Positions 12,122-23,907 of a stretch of DNA of 64,000 nucleotides are shown here, piece by piece; the first letter of the stretch is position 1; each line of letters starts with the position of its first letter. Under the pieces are notes generated by a model. The model did no database searches. It was not told the DNA's origin and saw nothing but the letters and a program-made list of their open reading frames with translations. The DNA lies in assembly GCF_921293095.1 (NCBI RefSeq), contig NC_060257.1:65356472-65420471 (forward strand), given 5' to 3'. Origin of the DNA: Ischnura elegans (Eukaryota > Arthropoda > Insecta > Odonata > Coenagrionidae). The position numbers and the translations under genes are program-made.

Positions 12122-12634
12122 GGGTTGTAACTATGAACTTTTTTTCATATAAGATACAAGAAGCCATAAGGCAAAATGCTTTAAATGGCCAAGAATTAAG
12201 TTTGTGACTGGTATCCCCTTGTATCAAGTAATTGGATTTCGTGAAATTGATGAAGTGTGGTAGATAATTAGACAATATACATAAAAGAAGGAATAATTAT
12301 ATATACACCAAATTTGTGTCTAAATTAGACTATACAGTTGGTCATGACCTGAGGGTATAAGGAATTATTTTGATTATTTAAATTGTATGTAAATGTATTA
12401 TTTCATTTAGTCAAGTAAATTGCAAACGTATCTCTAAACCTGCAATGTTTCATGTATTTTCTTTTCCGACGAGCAAGCTGGGGCAAAGTAATTAAAATGT
12501 AAGGTAAGATATCGCAATCAAGGTTTCTTTCCAGGTAAAAGAATGAATAGTTTTTCGTGTTACGTGTATATCCACAACGTGGGGCATAATAACACAAAGT
12601 AGTAAAACAACATAAATTTCTTGTTACAAGATTG
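12122..12634. other. No gene recognised
   Basis: AT-rich sequence without a supported frame or transposon end. It separates M1 copy B from the resumed 108-bp tandem array. Confidence 0.4.
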
Positions 12635-12815
12635 ATGCGGTGAAACACCTAAGAAGTTTGTCTACAATAAATTTGCTGGCTAAATCTAAAATCTGCCATC
12701 GTCTATAGGGTGATGTTCATCACTATCATTCAACATATGCACGCGATGAAAAACCTGAGAAGTCTGCTGGCTGCTATCAATTCGCCGGGTAAACCTGAGA
12801 TCATTCGAAACGACC
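12635..12815 (+). repeat. 108-bp tandem repeat, resumed
   Basis: AAATCTGCCATCGTCTATAG (12690-12709) and, further on, GCTATCAATTCGCCGGGTAA match the units at 10752-10975. The long frame 12710-13267 begins in this array, so its N-terminus is repeat-derived. Confidence 0.65.
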
Positions 12816-13853
12816 AAGCCTTTACGAATTACCTCCCTCTCACGGACAGCTGGTCATCTCATTCCCGACTAGCTCTCCAGACTATTGAAAACCCCGCGAG
12901 GCCATTCAGAAGCATATATATTCCTGCAACCGATGACCGGCCTTCCATCTCCTCCGAGTTCACCGCGTCATCACCGTATGCGAAGCAGGAATCAACAGCA
13001 CTTAAGGATATTGCAGCGGCCCCAGCAAGAGGATACGGCTGGAGGGAGTTCAAAAACAACCTTACATCTCTGACTACCTCCCACACGTTTAACCCTTACC
13101 TCCATATCCCCCTGACTCTCAGACTCCCAAATCTCAACCCCTTGGCTCGAAAATCATGCCTCGCCGTCCCATTTCAACGACCTCTTAATCTTTCTCTCAC
13201 TCTGTGCTTTGATTTACGAGAGTATATGGGCATCATTATAGCATCAAACGCACATAACGAGGTGTAACAGGATTCCGGTTTGGATATCAGCCGGTCATTT
13301 AACGAATTCAATAGCTTTCAGCTGTAGATAATTTTTTAAAACCTTTAACTTTTAAAATTCTTTTTTTTTTTTTTTTTATTCGCAGTTGAAATATACGTGC
13401 CCTTTGTGAATCATATACATTATTAGAGAAGTTTAACGTATTACGTACAAGTTTAACGGAGCATCAAAAAATTGGTGGTCGAGTTCCTAGATATTGTTTC
13501 TGGTTTAAGCCCTATTTGAAAGGAAAACATATTTTAAACGAGTTATTAAATATTTTAAGTCTCTTTAATTGCACTCTAATAATAAGTTATTAAATAAATA
13601 CAGTTTGATATTTTTTTACATTTTAAATAGTATTGAGCAGACATTTGAATTCACCATCTAAATTTAAAAACGGAGTATTGCAAAATGACCTCATCTATCG
13701 ACGCACCCAGAAAACTATTGCTACTAATACCAGGATAAGAAAGAATTGAAGCCAAATATTGTTATTTTAACTCATTAATATCCATTGGCAACCTGAGTTG
13801 CCAAAACTTTTGCTCCTTTTTGAAAATACCTCTCTCCCTCAGTATGTCTATAT
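12816..13853. other. No gene recognised; contains a diverged dispersed segment
   Basis: The 185-codon frame ending at 13267 has no recognisable motif. About 13187-13340 (TTTGATTTACGAGAG, ATATGGGCAT, TTTCAGCTGTAG) is a diverged relative of 15645-15810 (TTTGATTTTTGAGATCAAAT, GGGCATAAG, GGCTGTAGCTG). This suggests a second-tier dispersed repeat. A 16-base poly(T) run lies near 13363. Confidence 0.35.
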
Positions 13854-14510
13854 CAGGGATGGAAATGAAAATAAAAGAAAGTCAAAACCATTACAATTTC
13901 AGTAGTTTCGTTCCCAAGAGAGAAATGGTGAAACTAAACGATATGGATTTAAACCTGGGGAACTAAACTCAGGGTCGAAACGAAATCGGAGTCAAAACTA
14001 CTTCGGGTCGAAACTAAACTAAAACTCTAGGACGAAACGAAACGCGGGTAATGTTTCGCATCAGATGGACCGCGTGCTTCACCTTCGAACGGTTTATTTC
14101 GACCCACAAATCGAGTACGAAGTATGGTTGAATGAAGTAGAGGGTCGTTCTACCGCCATTAGATGCTTGGAGCACTCATATTTTAACCACTGACAGGAGA
14201 ACGGTGAACGAAACCTGGCCATTCAATTGTTTATCTCAATGTTTTAACCTCTCTACACGTATGTCAAACGTGGAAACTAATACCTCTTAACCCCCTCCAC
14301 CCAACTTCTAGGATCGAAACTTAACTATGAACGGCGGAGTTTCGATTAATTTAGTTTTGTTCCCGGGAGTAAAGTTTCATCCAGGGTCGAGACTAAACTT
14401 CTTGGTGATATTAATTTCTTGTGGGAACGAAACTGAACGTAGGCCTCGTATTTTCGTTTCCCTCCGGGTCGATATGATACATTTTCGTTTCTTTTCAATT
14501 GCCATCCCTG
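13854..14510. mobile_element. hAT-like non-autonomous element
   Basis: The left end CAGGGATGGAAATGAAAATA and the right end, read in reverse, CAGGGATGGCAATTGAAAAG form imperfect inverted repeats. CAGGGATGG starts are typical of hAT-superfamily MITEs in arthropods. The inside is rich in GGGTCGAAAC/GTTTCG and AAACTAAAC phrases. No 8-bp target duplication survives, so assignment rests on the termini only. It has no coding capacity. Confidence 0.55.
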
Positions 14511-14626
14511 CTAACAATACCAATTGCTTTCTTTCTATGCTTTCTTCTCTCTCCTATGTCGAGCAAGGTCCACATTACCCATTAAACCTATCCGCGTCTA
14601 TGAGGGAGAGTCTGTGAAGGGTACAC

Positions 14627-15292
14627 AATAGGGCAGTTTACTTCATCAAAGAAAACGAAAGTCATTGATTGCGATTCGTTACCCACCATTAGTGTACTCA
14701 TAATGTACAAATTATTTGGCTCTACAAATCACAGTTAAGACGAAAGTTAATAGTCAATTTTAACCGCATTTGAAAAAGGTCATATTGGCGCCCATGCGAT
14801 GCCACTCCACGTGACGTCACAGGGGCCTATTTTTATACGAGTAGATAGGAGTTTTACATTGTCTGAGATTATCAATGCATGCATGAGACACAGAGCTCAG
14901 GGAAACAATTTTAATAATCACCTATTAAAACTGCCTATGGTCGGAAAGTTTCCTCCGTTTGATAAGGTATTAATAATCCTTATTTAAGCCAAGCGCTACC
15001 TTCTAGTAGGGTACTCTGCTACCTGCTAGCAGCCTGCATCGCAGCGGCGCACACATCCTCGCCCCAAGGTCACCTCACACGGCGGTAGCGGGAACCAGAA
15101 TGACGTCACACGGGCTTTTCCCAGCATTCATACTTAGTCGTCGCGTTTTCGCGCGCTTGAAATTTTTCACTTTTCATTTAATCGCAAAAAATACATATCG
15201 TCATTTAGAAATCTAAAAGTGAGAAATTCGTACTCCAGGAGTAATAATCTTTCGATTTAGGCAACAAAAAAATAATCGGAAACCACTTTATT
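14627..15292 (+). mobile_element. M1 family element, copy C
   Basis: Full-length forward copy from AATAGGGCAGTTTACTTCATC to GGAAACCACTTTATT. It keeps two perfect TGACGTCA palindromes, at 14812-14819 (overlapping an E-box CACGTG at 14808-14813) and at 15101-15108. These lie in opposite halves of the element. Confidence 0.8.
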
Positions 15293-16534
15293 GATCATTC
15301 CCGAGCTTGACATTGAAATGTTCACTCGTTCCTCGGGGTATATATTGTGCATATTTCTAAATTTTGCTGAGCTATGCGCATACATAACATACGTTTAATG
15401 CCACTACGGAAAAGTTTAGCTGTTCACGTATTGTGCCTGTGATTTATGAACTGTGGAATTTTGCCAGAAACTTAGGTTGTCAACAAAAACACATTGTTCC
15501 ACTGGCATCATATTGTGAAAATTATTTTTCCCGAAATAAGCGTACCCATAGAGAGAATTATTCTAATTTTTTTAATAAAATAAAAAACATCTATGGGCAT
15601 TGAGAATTTTTCTCTTTTGGTTTTAGCTCGCATTCTACAGACTCTCCCTATTCCTTTCGTCTCGTCATTTGATTTTTGAGATCAAATGGGCATAAGCTTA
15701 GCTTCGAACACGAATGAATAAGGGGGAGGATGCAGTTTTTAATTTTAGCTTAGTTCTTAAAGTATTTCATACCTTTCCGGCTGTAGCTGTTTTTTAAAGC
15801 CTTAAACTATAGGTACCTTTCTTACTATGTTAAAATGTACTAAACCCTTAAAAATACTTCATTACCCTCTGTGAATTCGGTAAGGCACCTTTATTATTTT
15901 TGTATGATATTTTGATAACTAGCGTAGGGAAATGTTAATTTAACTGATAGTTTAACAATACTCCTTAGTAAATACTAGTTACGAAACATAACTCCGAGAA
16001 CATCAGTAAGCTAACGGTTGTAACCGTAATCCTTTTGATGAACTTCATATTCGTTCTTAAAATTTTTATTTGGAGAAAACTGCTCGGAGTGTAGCATTGA
16101 ATATTGTGACAATTTATTTTCTGATTCTTTCCTCATAATGATACTCTTTATTTTTCATTCAAGAAAAAATTAAATATGCATGTTATTATTGTCAAATCAA
16201 GCCAATGAAGCCTTGAAACGATAAATCATAGCGGGTATCCAGTTTTCACAGCCTCTCAATCTTTCTCTCTACTCAAAATTTTTCCTTATCAAATATACAT
16301 CAACCTAGGGTTACAATCGGTTTCGGGGTAAAATTCCCAAAGTTTGCCAAGAAAAATATATTCCCACCGAATATTACGATTGATTCTTTCCACTAAGAGT
16401 GCTCTGATCACTTTAAAATAAGCTCCTAAATTCATTAAGTTAGTGGTTTCTTGCGATACTTTGTGGTATTTGAGAAAAATTTTGGATGAGTAAAATTAAC
16501 ATTGTTTTTTATAGTTTTTTTGGAAACTCATTAA
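15293..16534. other. No gene recognised
   Basis: AT-rich. About 15645-15810 is a diverged relative of 13187-13340. No supported frame or element boundary is seen in the rest. Confidence 0.35.
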
Positions 16535-16753
16535 GACCGCTATACACGGTAAACGATCATGCGAATTATCATAATGAATGACCACGTGATTATTCACATG
16601 CGAGGAAAATAGAACATGTTCTAATTTTCACTGAATGATCATAGACATATGACGGCTCATTCGCGAGTTTTCCCGTTACACACGGCGAATGATTTCACTC
16701 GCATGATCATTCAGCATGATAATGCGCATGATCATTCACCGCGTATAGCGGCC
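16535..16753. mobile_element. Short MITE with long imperfect inverted repeats
   Basis: The left end GACCGCTATACACGGTAAAC, followed by a GATCATGCG..TTATCAT stretch, is mirrored on the right by ATGATAATGCGCATGATCAT, then TCACCGCGTATAGCGGCC. About 45 bases pair with few mismatches, and the inside has further GATCATTCA/TGAATGATC palindromic phrases. It is 219 bp long with no coding capacity. The superfamily is not certain; the 'ggccgctatacgcggtg' style of end resembles Harbinger-like MITEs. Confidence 0.65.
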
Positions 16754-16782
16754 TTTAGGTTAACAACAACTTTTGGTGAAGG

Positions 16783-16856
16783 ATGATGTAAACCACCAGA
16801 ATATGACGTAAACCACCAGAAGATGACGTAAACCACCAGAAGATGACGTAAACCGT
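16783..16856 (+). repeat. 20-bp minisatellite, about four units
   Basis: The unit ATGACGTAAACCACCAGAAG (with ATGATGTAAACCACCAGAAT as first variant) repeats head to tail at a 20-bp period. It ends in a degenerate AACCGTCGAAACCGGTGG segment. Confidence 0.9.
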
Positions 16857-17204
16857 CGAAACCGGTGGTCGAGATCCAATAAAAATTCTGTGGAAAAACG
16901 AAGTTTAACCCATTAGTGCATAAAGTTGTTTTTTGTCAAATATTTATTTAAAAAGTTATTATTCTGGCTATTAAGGATCATTTTAAATAATTTATGCAAT
17001 TTTTAAAGTTTTACAATCAATAGTTTAAATAATACAGCCCGTCCGATATATCGGACGTCATGCACAGGGGGCAGTAGTGTGGGTTGCTGTAGTGCATTCC
17101 TATGGAAGTTTTGCTAAAATTACTTCATAAATGAGTACAATAATTATGGCAGTGATTTGATGTTAAAAGACGATACATAAAGAGCATATAAACAAGAAAC
17201 AACA

Positions 17205-17990
17205 CGTTTACATGATATTCGTAGAAACATTTTGGATGAAGGCCAACGTTGCATTTATTACAAAAGCATTTTGCTCTCCCTTTACAGTCTACTCTTCGTC
17301 TAGAGGTAACAATAAAATGTGTCCAAAGGTTTAGGCGATCAAATATAACAGAATTAATAGTAAAATGAGTTTGATTTCCTTGGATAGATAGTTTTCAAAC
17401 ATTTTTAGCATAATCAAGCCAAGTGACCATCGATATTTCAAAAGAGACTTTCTTCTGTTCAGTTATTTTTCAATAAGGAAGCTACGCATTTAGGATAGCA
17501 GCATCGAAAAAATAGGCTAACTTTAGCCACCACTATTTATTCCATCTTATATCTGGACCTATATGAAGCAATAAACTGGTCCATTTGATCAACTCCACCA
17601 ATCCCTAGGCTATGAGATGAGAAAACTTTTGGCTGAGCTACAGAAATCTTGCTTTTCTTCTGTCTTGACCATCTTTTTGTAGCAACGACGGAAAATTTTT
17701 CGTAGTTTGTTGCAATGGTGACCACACGATAATCTTTTCACCTGACAAGTAGAGCATTATCATAACTTTTAAAGCAATAGGCACTTCTTTCTTCCTTCTT
17801 CGTCATTAACTTTATCTTGAGAGGACAATTTTCTACTCTATTCCCCTGTATTGTACCACTTGCACAGATATTTGTAGAAGCAAGGTACCCAATGAGTTTC
17901 ACCGAAGTGAATAATAAAAAATACTCCTATCCTATATCTTTTGCTACATTAGCAGCATTTAAAAGGGGCACAAAAACATATCCACTTTGA
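17205..17990 (-). pseudogene. piggyBac transposase remnant, C-terminal half
   Basis: On the minus strand, 17725-17537 encodes 62 open residues including VATKRWSR and the hallmark GIGGVDQMDQFIASYRSRYKM. A shift of frame near 17537 leads to WWLKLAYFFDAAILNA, the standard next block. Further stops and shifts separate it from a terminal cysteine/histidine-rich segment at about 17305-17215: VDCKGRAKC, CNKCNVGLHPKCF, then YH. That is the piggyBac C-terminal cross-brace zinc domain, which binds the element ends. The N-terminal half, with the first catalytic aspartates, cannot be recognised. The region beyond 17990 is disrupted by the 18361 repeat. Confidence 0.82.
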
Positions 17991-18360
17991 CCAAATGGCC
18001 GAGGTTTGTGGGCATCTTTACCGGAGTACACTTGAAATGTTAGAACTGGTACATAAGGCCCAATTTTTAAAGCCAAAGGAATTGGCTTTCCCTAATGCAC
18101 TGGTTTGCATAATTTTTCCGATAATAGGGTATCATGCTCTCAACAATCGACTAATTTTCTTCCAGGGCGCCAAAAAATTGGCAGGCAGTTTCAAACATCG
18201 TCAAAAATAGTCTGATTTTGAACAAACGGTCACTTCCTTCACTTTTTGAGCCGTCATTCAAGAGTAAATGTCGTAATATAGTTTGAAATCAGTTACAGCA
18301 AATGCTTTTCGGTAAATGCATGGGCACATGATACTCTTTGGACCAATACACGCGTTTATT

Positions 18361-18880
18361 AGGATACTAGCCGGTCACCCGGCGTTGCTCGGGAAGGATA
18401 GTACCCAGAGACGGGGAAACTTAAATCTTGGAATTCATGGTCATACTGATATTTCAATGGGAAAATATGAAAGAACGTTTGAAGAAACACGATTTGTCTG
18501 AATACACGGTTAAAAGGTCAGCAAGGACCTTCGTGGGCCATTTACTTTAGAACGGTGAAGTCGCGAGAAAAGGCAGTATTGGAATGGAAGTTATTTCAAC
18601 ATGGCAGAGTGAATGGGGATATTATTGGAAGGTGGGAGAGTAAGCAGATGGTGGGGAATGGGTAGTAGGCGGCGCTAAGTGCACTTGCAGGGTTCGTTAA
18701 TGCAGGAAATGATACAAAGGACGCATGGATGCAACTAAAAGTAGCACTACAGGGTTTGGGAGCATGATATGCACCTCTGTACAGACATTGGCCGCAAGCC
18801 ACGCAGTCGTATGGAAATGGGTAGCGGGCAGATAAACAGACATCCTCTTTTATATATAAAAAAGATTTAGCTTGGCTCGA
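18361..18880 (+). repeat. Dispersed 'ACTAGCCGG' repeat, copy 2, inside piggyBac B
   Basis: Begins ACTAGCCGGTCACCCGGCGT (about 18366) and follows the same block order as the 10092-10465 copy: CGTGGGCCATTTAC, GAGAAAAGGCAGTATTGGAA, GAGTGAATGGGGATATTATT. It then continues about 150 bases further to a TTTTATATATAAAAAAGAT end near 18867. It sits inside a piggyBac, so it either arrived later or was carried by it. The family is not certain. Confidence 0.6.
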
Positions 18881-19594
18881 CGTTACCATATCACCGAGAA
18901 ATGCCATAACTTCCTCCTTCTCCAAATCTAGGTTCACATTTTTATAGTTAGCATATATGCAACTGAGTCTGCAAATGTAAGTTTGCATAATTATTCACTT
19001 ACAGAGGTTTCATTGGGTGTTTGTTTATTTATTGCCAAGGCTGATAATTTTTTATGGATAGTTACTTACACTATGCTAGTAAATCACCGTTAAATAAAAT
19101 TAATTCACTTTCATAATCATACATACAATACTAAAACAAAAATTTGAGGTTGTAATATAAGAGCAGCCATATTTAGATTAGTCACCAGAACTGACCCCCG
19201 TGCATGGTGTCCGATATATCGGACGGTCACTTTTAATTGTTGATAAAAATAACAAAATAGTACATCAAAACTTGAGAAAATAGGAAATAAAAACATCAAT
19301 CTTTATAAGAAAAATAAGGTAAAAGTTATCAACATATTGAGCAAAATACTTCACTAAAAAATAATTTACTTACCCCGTGTAAGGGAATGAAAATTTTTTC
19401 TATGCCATGTCTCACATAAATGCTTCTCAAGCCGAAAAATTCAAGAAGGCAACTAAAATATTAGCGGAGCGGTGAAGACAGAAATCCATTTGAACTTAAT
19501 ATAGTATCAAAAAGTATCGCATGCCAACTGGAGCTCAGAAAAAAAATTAAATAAACACGTCCGATATATCGGACGCTATGCACTAATGGGTTAA

Positions 19595-20810
19595 GTTAAT
19601 TCATTAAAAAAAATGTTTGATGAATATGAAAGTTTTTTGAGATACCATCATTTTATATTTATCTGTGTTACTCAATTCACCCTTAAATGATGATTTGATG
19701 AACGGATAATATAAAATTATAAAAATGGCATTTTTATAAAAACCACGTTTGTTAAAAAGATAAAAATAACTGCCCATGGCCCCTTAAATTATTTAAAAGT
19801 TCAAATACGATTGATGAGAGAGTAAAAGAAGTTTTAGAAGAACACTTCAGATATCTAAAACGAAAAACGTGTTACCCATGTGAGATTACATTCGCTTTCG
19901 CTAAGAGACAAACCTGATATACTATATTGACAAGCAATTATTAATCTCTCGAAATAATTGTTTACATCAAAGTTGATATAACGGAAATTTACTTGAATAC
20001 ATTTTGTTCGCGATATAAACGTTATTTGTAAAATTTTGGTTTCATTATGCATAATTTCAAACGGCAACTTATTTACGACAATTCTAACGGAATTCCGTTT
20101 AAAATCCGAATATCGCAAATCCCTACCCATCCCCTCCAAGATCCTAAATCCCTTCTGTTCTTTCCGTATCACTCTTTTTTTTCTGCATTCGGGAACCTCC
20201 TCGTTCCACCAATCCCCTTAACCCTACCCTCCTCTCCCTTACCCTACCTCGCTCACCCAGTCCCTGTGCCCGATACCCTGGCGGCATTCCCCCGGCGAAT
20301 CCCAATTCTCCCTCCCAGTTCAACCCTCCAACCCCTCCCGCTGTCTCCTCACCCCGAGGGCAAGCAATTACTTGGAGGGCTGAAGAACAATCGGCTTTAA
20401 AATTGGAGTGTAATGAGATGTGAACAACAGAAATTGATATGAAAACAGAATCGATATCTCTCCTCCTTCCCCTTTCTTTCCTGGCTTTCCCCTGTTCTCC
20501 TCCCGCACCCTGTCCCCTACTACTCCTTTTGCTTACGTACCCTTGCGCGCTTCGAGCCCTCTCTATTCTACCAGACGGCTACCGTTGGATCCCTTATGCT
20601 GCATTCGCCGTTATACGAAGGGATGTACACTATTTAACGATTAACAGGCTACTCGGCGTTGGAAAGTTTGAAAAGGAACTTGACACTGATGGTCAAATGG
20701 CAGGATTTTTAGGTAAAGAAACAAATCAGATGATGGTATGATGACGGTATACATATGTGCAGTGATCCGGAAATGGAAGATATCCATTTCCAAAATATGC
20801 ACAAACATGT
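19595..20810. other. No gene recognised; pyrimidine-rich block
   Basis: About 20120-20370 and 20455-20560 are strongly C+T-rich on the plus strand, with runs such as CCCTACCCATCCCCTCC. This asymmetry opens several proline-, serine- and leucine-rich frames (for example 20047-20400) that look compositional and not genic. No promoter or exon can be supported. Confidence 0.35.
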
Positions 20811-21370
20811 TGTTGTGTGACGTCTCAGAATAGCCAGGTATAAGAAACTATGCCTCGGGATCCGCTCCTTTTCACTTTCGACAACACCTAACCTTCCTTT
20901 TCACCTTCCTCTTTGTCGAAAACATCCTGGTTCCACTTCCTATATAATGGCACGGTGGCGATGCAATTAGCTCTCAGTAACACAGTCACTTACTGGACTC
21001 GGTTACTCAGTCACCAGTAGACTCACCAGTGGTCAGTCACAATGTAGCCGTCAGTTGGAGTCGAAGTGCGGTCCGTATGGGCGGTGCGACCTAAGCGCCT
21101 CACTATCCACCCGTGTCATCACCAGCAGTTCCTAACCTCACCGAGACATTGGTAATATCCTAAATTTTGGGCTATTCTGGACGCACAAATTCATCATTAC
21201 TTCATGCCTTTTGCTTGAATGATTTGGAAACTGGGACTTTAAAAGGAAATAAACTTTGGGTAAAAACCTTTAAAAACTTGTGTGTTTCGCTTCCCGACAC
21301 CAAGGGCAAGAACCCACACAATTCAAAGCGTGCGACCCGCGACTTTCAGGTGGCGTGCCATACCCTCGCA
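20811..21370 (+). mobile_element. Probable solo LTR, family L1a
   Basis: Starts TGTTGTGTGACGTC and ends ACCCTCGCA, giving TG..CA termini. It is flanked by CATGT (20806-20810) and TATGT (21371-21375), a 4-of-5 target duplication. It has LTR order inside: TATATAATGG at about 20940, then AATAAA at about 21250 in a GGAAATAAACTTTGGG block. The last 230 bases match the reverse-strand fragment at 41585-41862. There, the equivalent 3' end is followed by a TGGTGGCAGCGGTGGG stretch that looks like a primer-binding site. No internal region is present here. Confidence 0.65.
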
Positions 21371-21689
21371 TATGTATGAGCAAACAATGGAAAAAACGAT
21401 GTCCGCAAGCTTTTACACGCCGTCATACGACCCTGGACCGATCCAGCAAGATGCGATTTAATGTGCTCTTTAGGCTATTAAGTATTAATATATGTTATGT
21501 ATTTAGCATGTGAATTCAATAAGATCAGTGTTTTTTTATTTTGATAACTTATTTTGCCAATAATGTTTTTATTTCTCTTTATCAAGTCATTATTTTTCTT
21601 AATTATTCTAAACAATCTGCTTGTGACCTGCCGGCAAAAATGCGAAAAGTGGAAGACCACGTAGAGCATGTCAAAACTAACGGCTACTA

Positions 21690-22215
21690 TGAGCGTCAAG
21701 GGTCTATGCCGCCTATAGTCTGTTTACTTTATGTATGTGGGTGAGCTTTCGTGAGAGCCCGGTCACTCTCGGATGGCTTCGCTGATGGGGAAGGGGTATT
21801 ACCGAGAGAGAGAGAGAGAGAGAGGAGGAGCGAACATAGCGTTGCCAAATGTTCGTAGCCGCCCTACTTTGTCACTGAAAACGTTTGAGTCATTGGTGGC
21901 CACAGGTATTTTGGCCCTGACAATATACCTACTCATTTGGAAGGAATTGGGGATAATCCTTTCACAGAAGACTATGGCATTGTCAGCTACCGCGCTGAAT
22001 GAGGCACCGTTGGTGAACACGTGAGATTTGGCAACACTGCTCCGCGAGCAGATTCACGATGTTCACTCGGCGGAGGTCTATTATGAGAGAAACTCACTGA
22101 GGCCACGCCTACTGTTTGCTGTTTGTCAGAGGGAAAGTCGCATGTCGAGAAACTTTCCCTCCCCTCATCTCCACTTGCTTTGGCCATACCAGTTCACCCG
22201 CAGAGATAAAATGAA
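21690..22215 (+). repeat. Dispersed repeat D1, copy 1
   Basis: Blocks in order: GTGGGTGAGCTTTCG, GGCTTCGCTGATGGGG, a GAGA microsatellite (21804-21824), TTTGTCACTGAAAAC, GAATGAGGCACCGTTGGTGAA, TGGCAACACTGCTCC, AGGGAAAGTCGC and GAGAAACTTTCCCTCCC. The same order occurs, diverged and longer, at 46816-47640. It has no domain-bearing frame. It could be an old LTR or MITE; I cannot assign it. Confidence 0.6.
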
Positions 22216-23336
22216 CAGAGTATAGGTAGGTAGTGCCGCACGGAAATGAAAAAACACTCGCACGGTGCCTGTCAGATCCATTGTGCCCGACGCGTCGCGA
22301 CGGAAGGTTGAGGAAGAAATTATGAGAGGAAAAGCTTTAGGTAGCATTTATATGTCTATATTTTAATATCAACGGTTGATAATCATGATTAGATCCTGGA
22401 AACTTGATTGTTGTTTTTAAATAGCGTAGATTAAAATTGAGTAATTAGTCAATGAAGCAAACAGTATCCCAGCAGCATTCAGACAACATTTTCCGCGTTA
22501 AGATATCACATCCGCGTAATATTCATGTTAATAAAATCAACGTTTATTCATTTATTTGTTTAGTTATTTAATGCAGTCCAAAAACAGCTCGAGGCTAATT
22601 ACAGAGGACTTACAATAGCAAGAGAACAATTTACTAATGTTAAGCAAAATGTATCCAACAATGAACAAAATAATATTCAACAGTATTTACAAATAAACAA
22701 CAAAGAATGGTAGACTTCATCGGGTGGTACGAGGAGTAGGGTAGAATTACGATAGAGATGGTGGAAGATGGATGAGGGATGAAAAAAAGAATCAAAATTT
22801 GTTACACAATTTGAATACCTAGAAGTTAATGAAGAAGGAGATCTGAATAGAAAAGAGCGTTTAGAGACAGAAAGGCGAGGGGTGAAGCAATGAAATAAGT
22901 CACTCGACCTCGTCGTGCGCGAAGGAACATGAAACAGGAAAATAGAAAGAAGGTCAGATGATGTGTGCAGAAAATTTTCTCAATATCTCAAGTTTCTCTG
23001 GAGACCTGAAGAAAATTAAGCGGTGGAAAACCCGAGAAACTTTTCTGCACCTGATACGCCGGGAAAACCTAAGATTAAACAGACCTACACGGAAGATAGA
23101 TGTCTATAGATATCTTCATGTAGTCTATTTTCATCTATGAAAGATGCACAGGATTAGATGTGCAGGTGACGAGGGGCGATTTTGGATGCATCTCCGAAAG
23201 TGTGTTTTAAAACGCAATTCATGAGCCATGGAAGCGATTTAACATGTGATTAAGGGACAAATTTTTGATTCCTTACTCGAGCGATGGGATACTTAAAAAT
23301 TTTGCGACGCGTCGAACGATGTCTGGTAACTACGCC
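22216..23336. other. No gene recognised
   Basis: AT-rich, then purine-rich from about 22730 to 22960. The phrase TCTATTTTCATCTATGAA occurs at about 23125 and again at about 23578, flanking the hAT MITE at some distance. No supported gene is seen. Confidence 0.35.
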
Positions 23337-23551
23337 CATAGGCGGATTCAGGGGGGAGCCACGGGGGCACGTGCCCCCCCCCCCCCCCCAGACCCTCAAA
23401 AATATGCAACATTTTTAATACGGTCCCATTATCATTGTGTTCGTTTTGGATTACGAGATATCCTTGTGCCCCCCCCCCCTGAACAAAATCCTGGATACGG
23501 CCTTGCTTGTGCCCCCCCCCCCCCCAGAAAGAAATCCTGGATCCGCCCCTG
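23337..23551. mobile_element. hAT MITE with perfect 8-bp target duplication
   Basis: ACTACGCC at 23329-23336 and again at 23552-23559 flanks a 215-bp insert. The right end, read in reverse, is CAGGGGCGGATCCAGGATTT; the left end is CATAGGCGGATTCAGGGGGG. An 8-bp duplication with CAGGGGCGGATCCAGG ends is the hAT pattern. The inside holds three long C runs (up to 18 bases), two of them in a duplicated module ending CCTGGAT. Frames across it encode proline or glycine runs and are not genes. Confidence 0.9.
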
Positions 23552-23907
23552 ACTACGCCAACTATATCTATATATTGTCTATTTTCATCTATGAATAGGT
23601 CTCTGAACACCTATGTAGGTAAAGACGTTTCTGAAAAGTAGGTGTAATTATTAAGCTAAAAGTTATAACAATATGGCTGTAAAGTCATCTATTTTTTTAT
23701 TATGAGCATTTAAAATACGTGTCACAAGCCATCAAGGAAAAACGTAATTCGCACCGCCGCCATCTTGAATGACGTCAGCTCATGCAATAGTGTTGTTCTT
23801 AACCACCTTGACCGTGCACATTATTGAAGTTTACAGTGGAGATATTGTGGTTATTTCGCCATATTTTTCGTGTCGTAGTTATTCCTCGATATGTCGCAGC
23901 GTATAGC

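Larger units (their letters stand above)
16909..19590 (-). mobile_element. piggyBac-like transposon B, complete ends, dead
   Basis: TTAA at 16905-16908 is followed by CCCATTAGTGCATA. The mirror TATGCACTAATGGG is followed by TTAA at 19591-19594. Length is 2682 bp, normal for piggyBac. A 16-bp palindrome, GTCCGATATATCGGAC, occurs three times (17041-17056, 19209-19224, 19559-19574), always close to a GCATG or GCAC phrase. It is adjacent to the right terminus but displaced about 130 bp inward on the left. The minus strand holds a decayed transposase. A separate dispersed repeat (18361-18880) interrupts the element. Confidence 0.88.

Noticed and set aside
12710-13267. 185-codon open frame
   Set aside because: It begins in the 108-bp tandem array, has no motif, and its 3' part belongs to a diverged dispersed repeat.
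16783-16856. Regularly repeated 20-bp units that could suggest a CRISPR array
   Set aside because: Units are head to tail with no spacers, and the setting is eukaryotic; it is a minisatellite.
20047-20400. 117-codon proline-rich frame
   Set aside because: Explained by the pyrimidine-rich block; overlapping frames are equally open.
23265-23610. Two overlapping frames of 95 and 105 codons with proline or glycine runs
   Set aside because: They run through the C-tracts of a hAT MITE with a perfect target duplication, so the residues are compositional.
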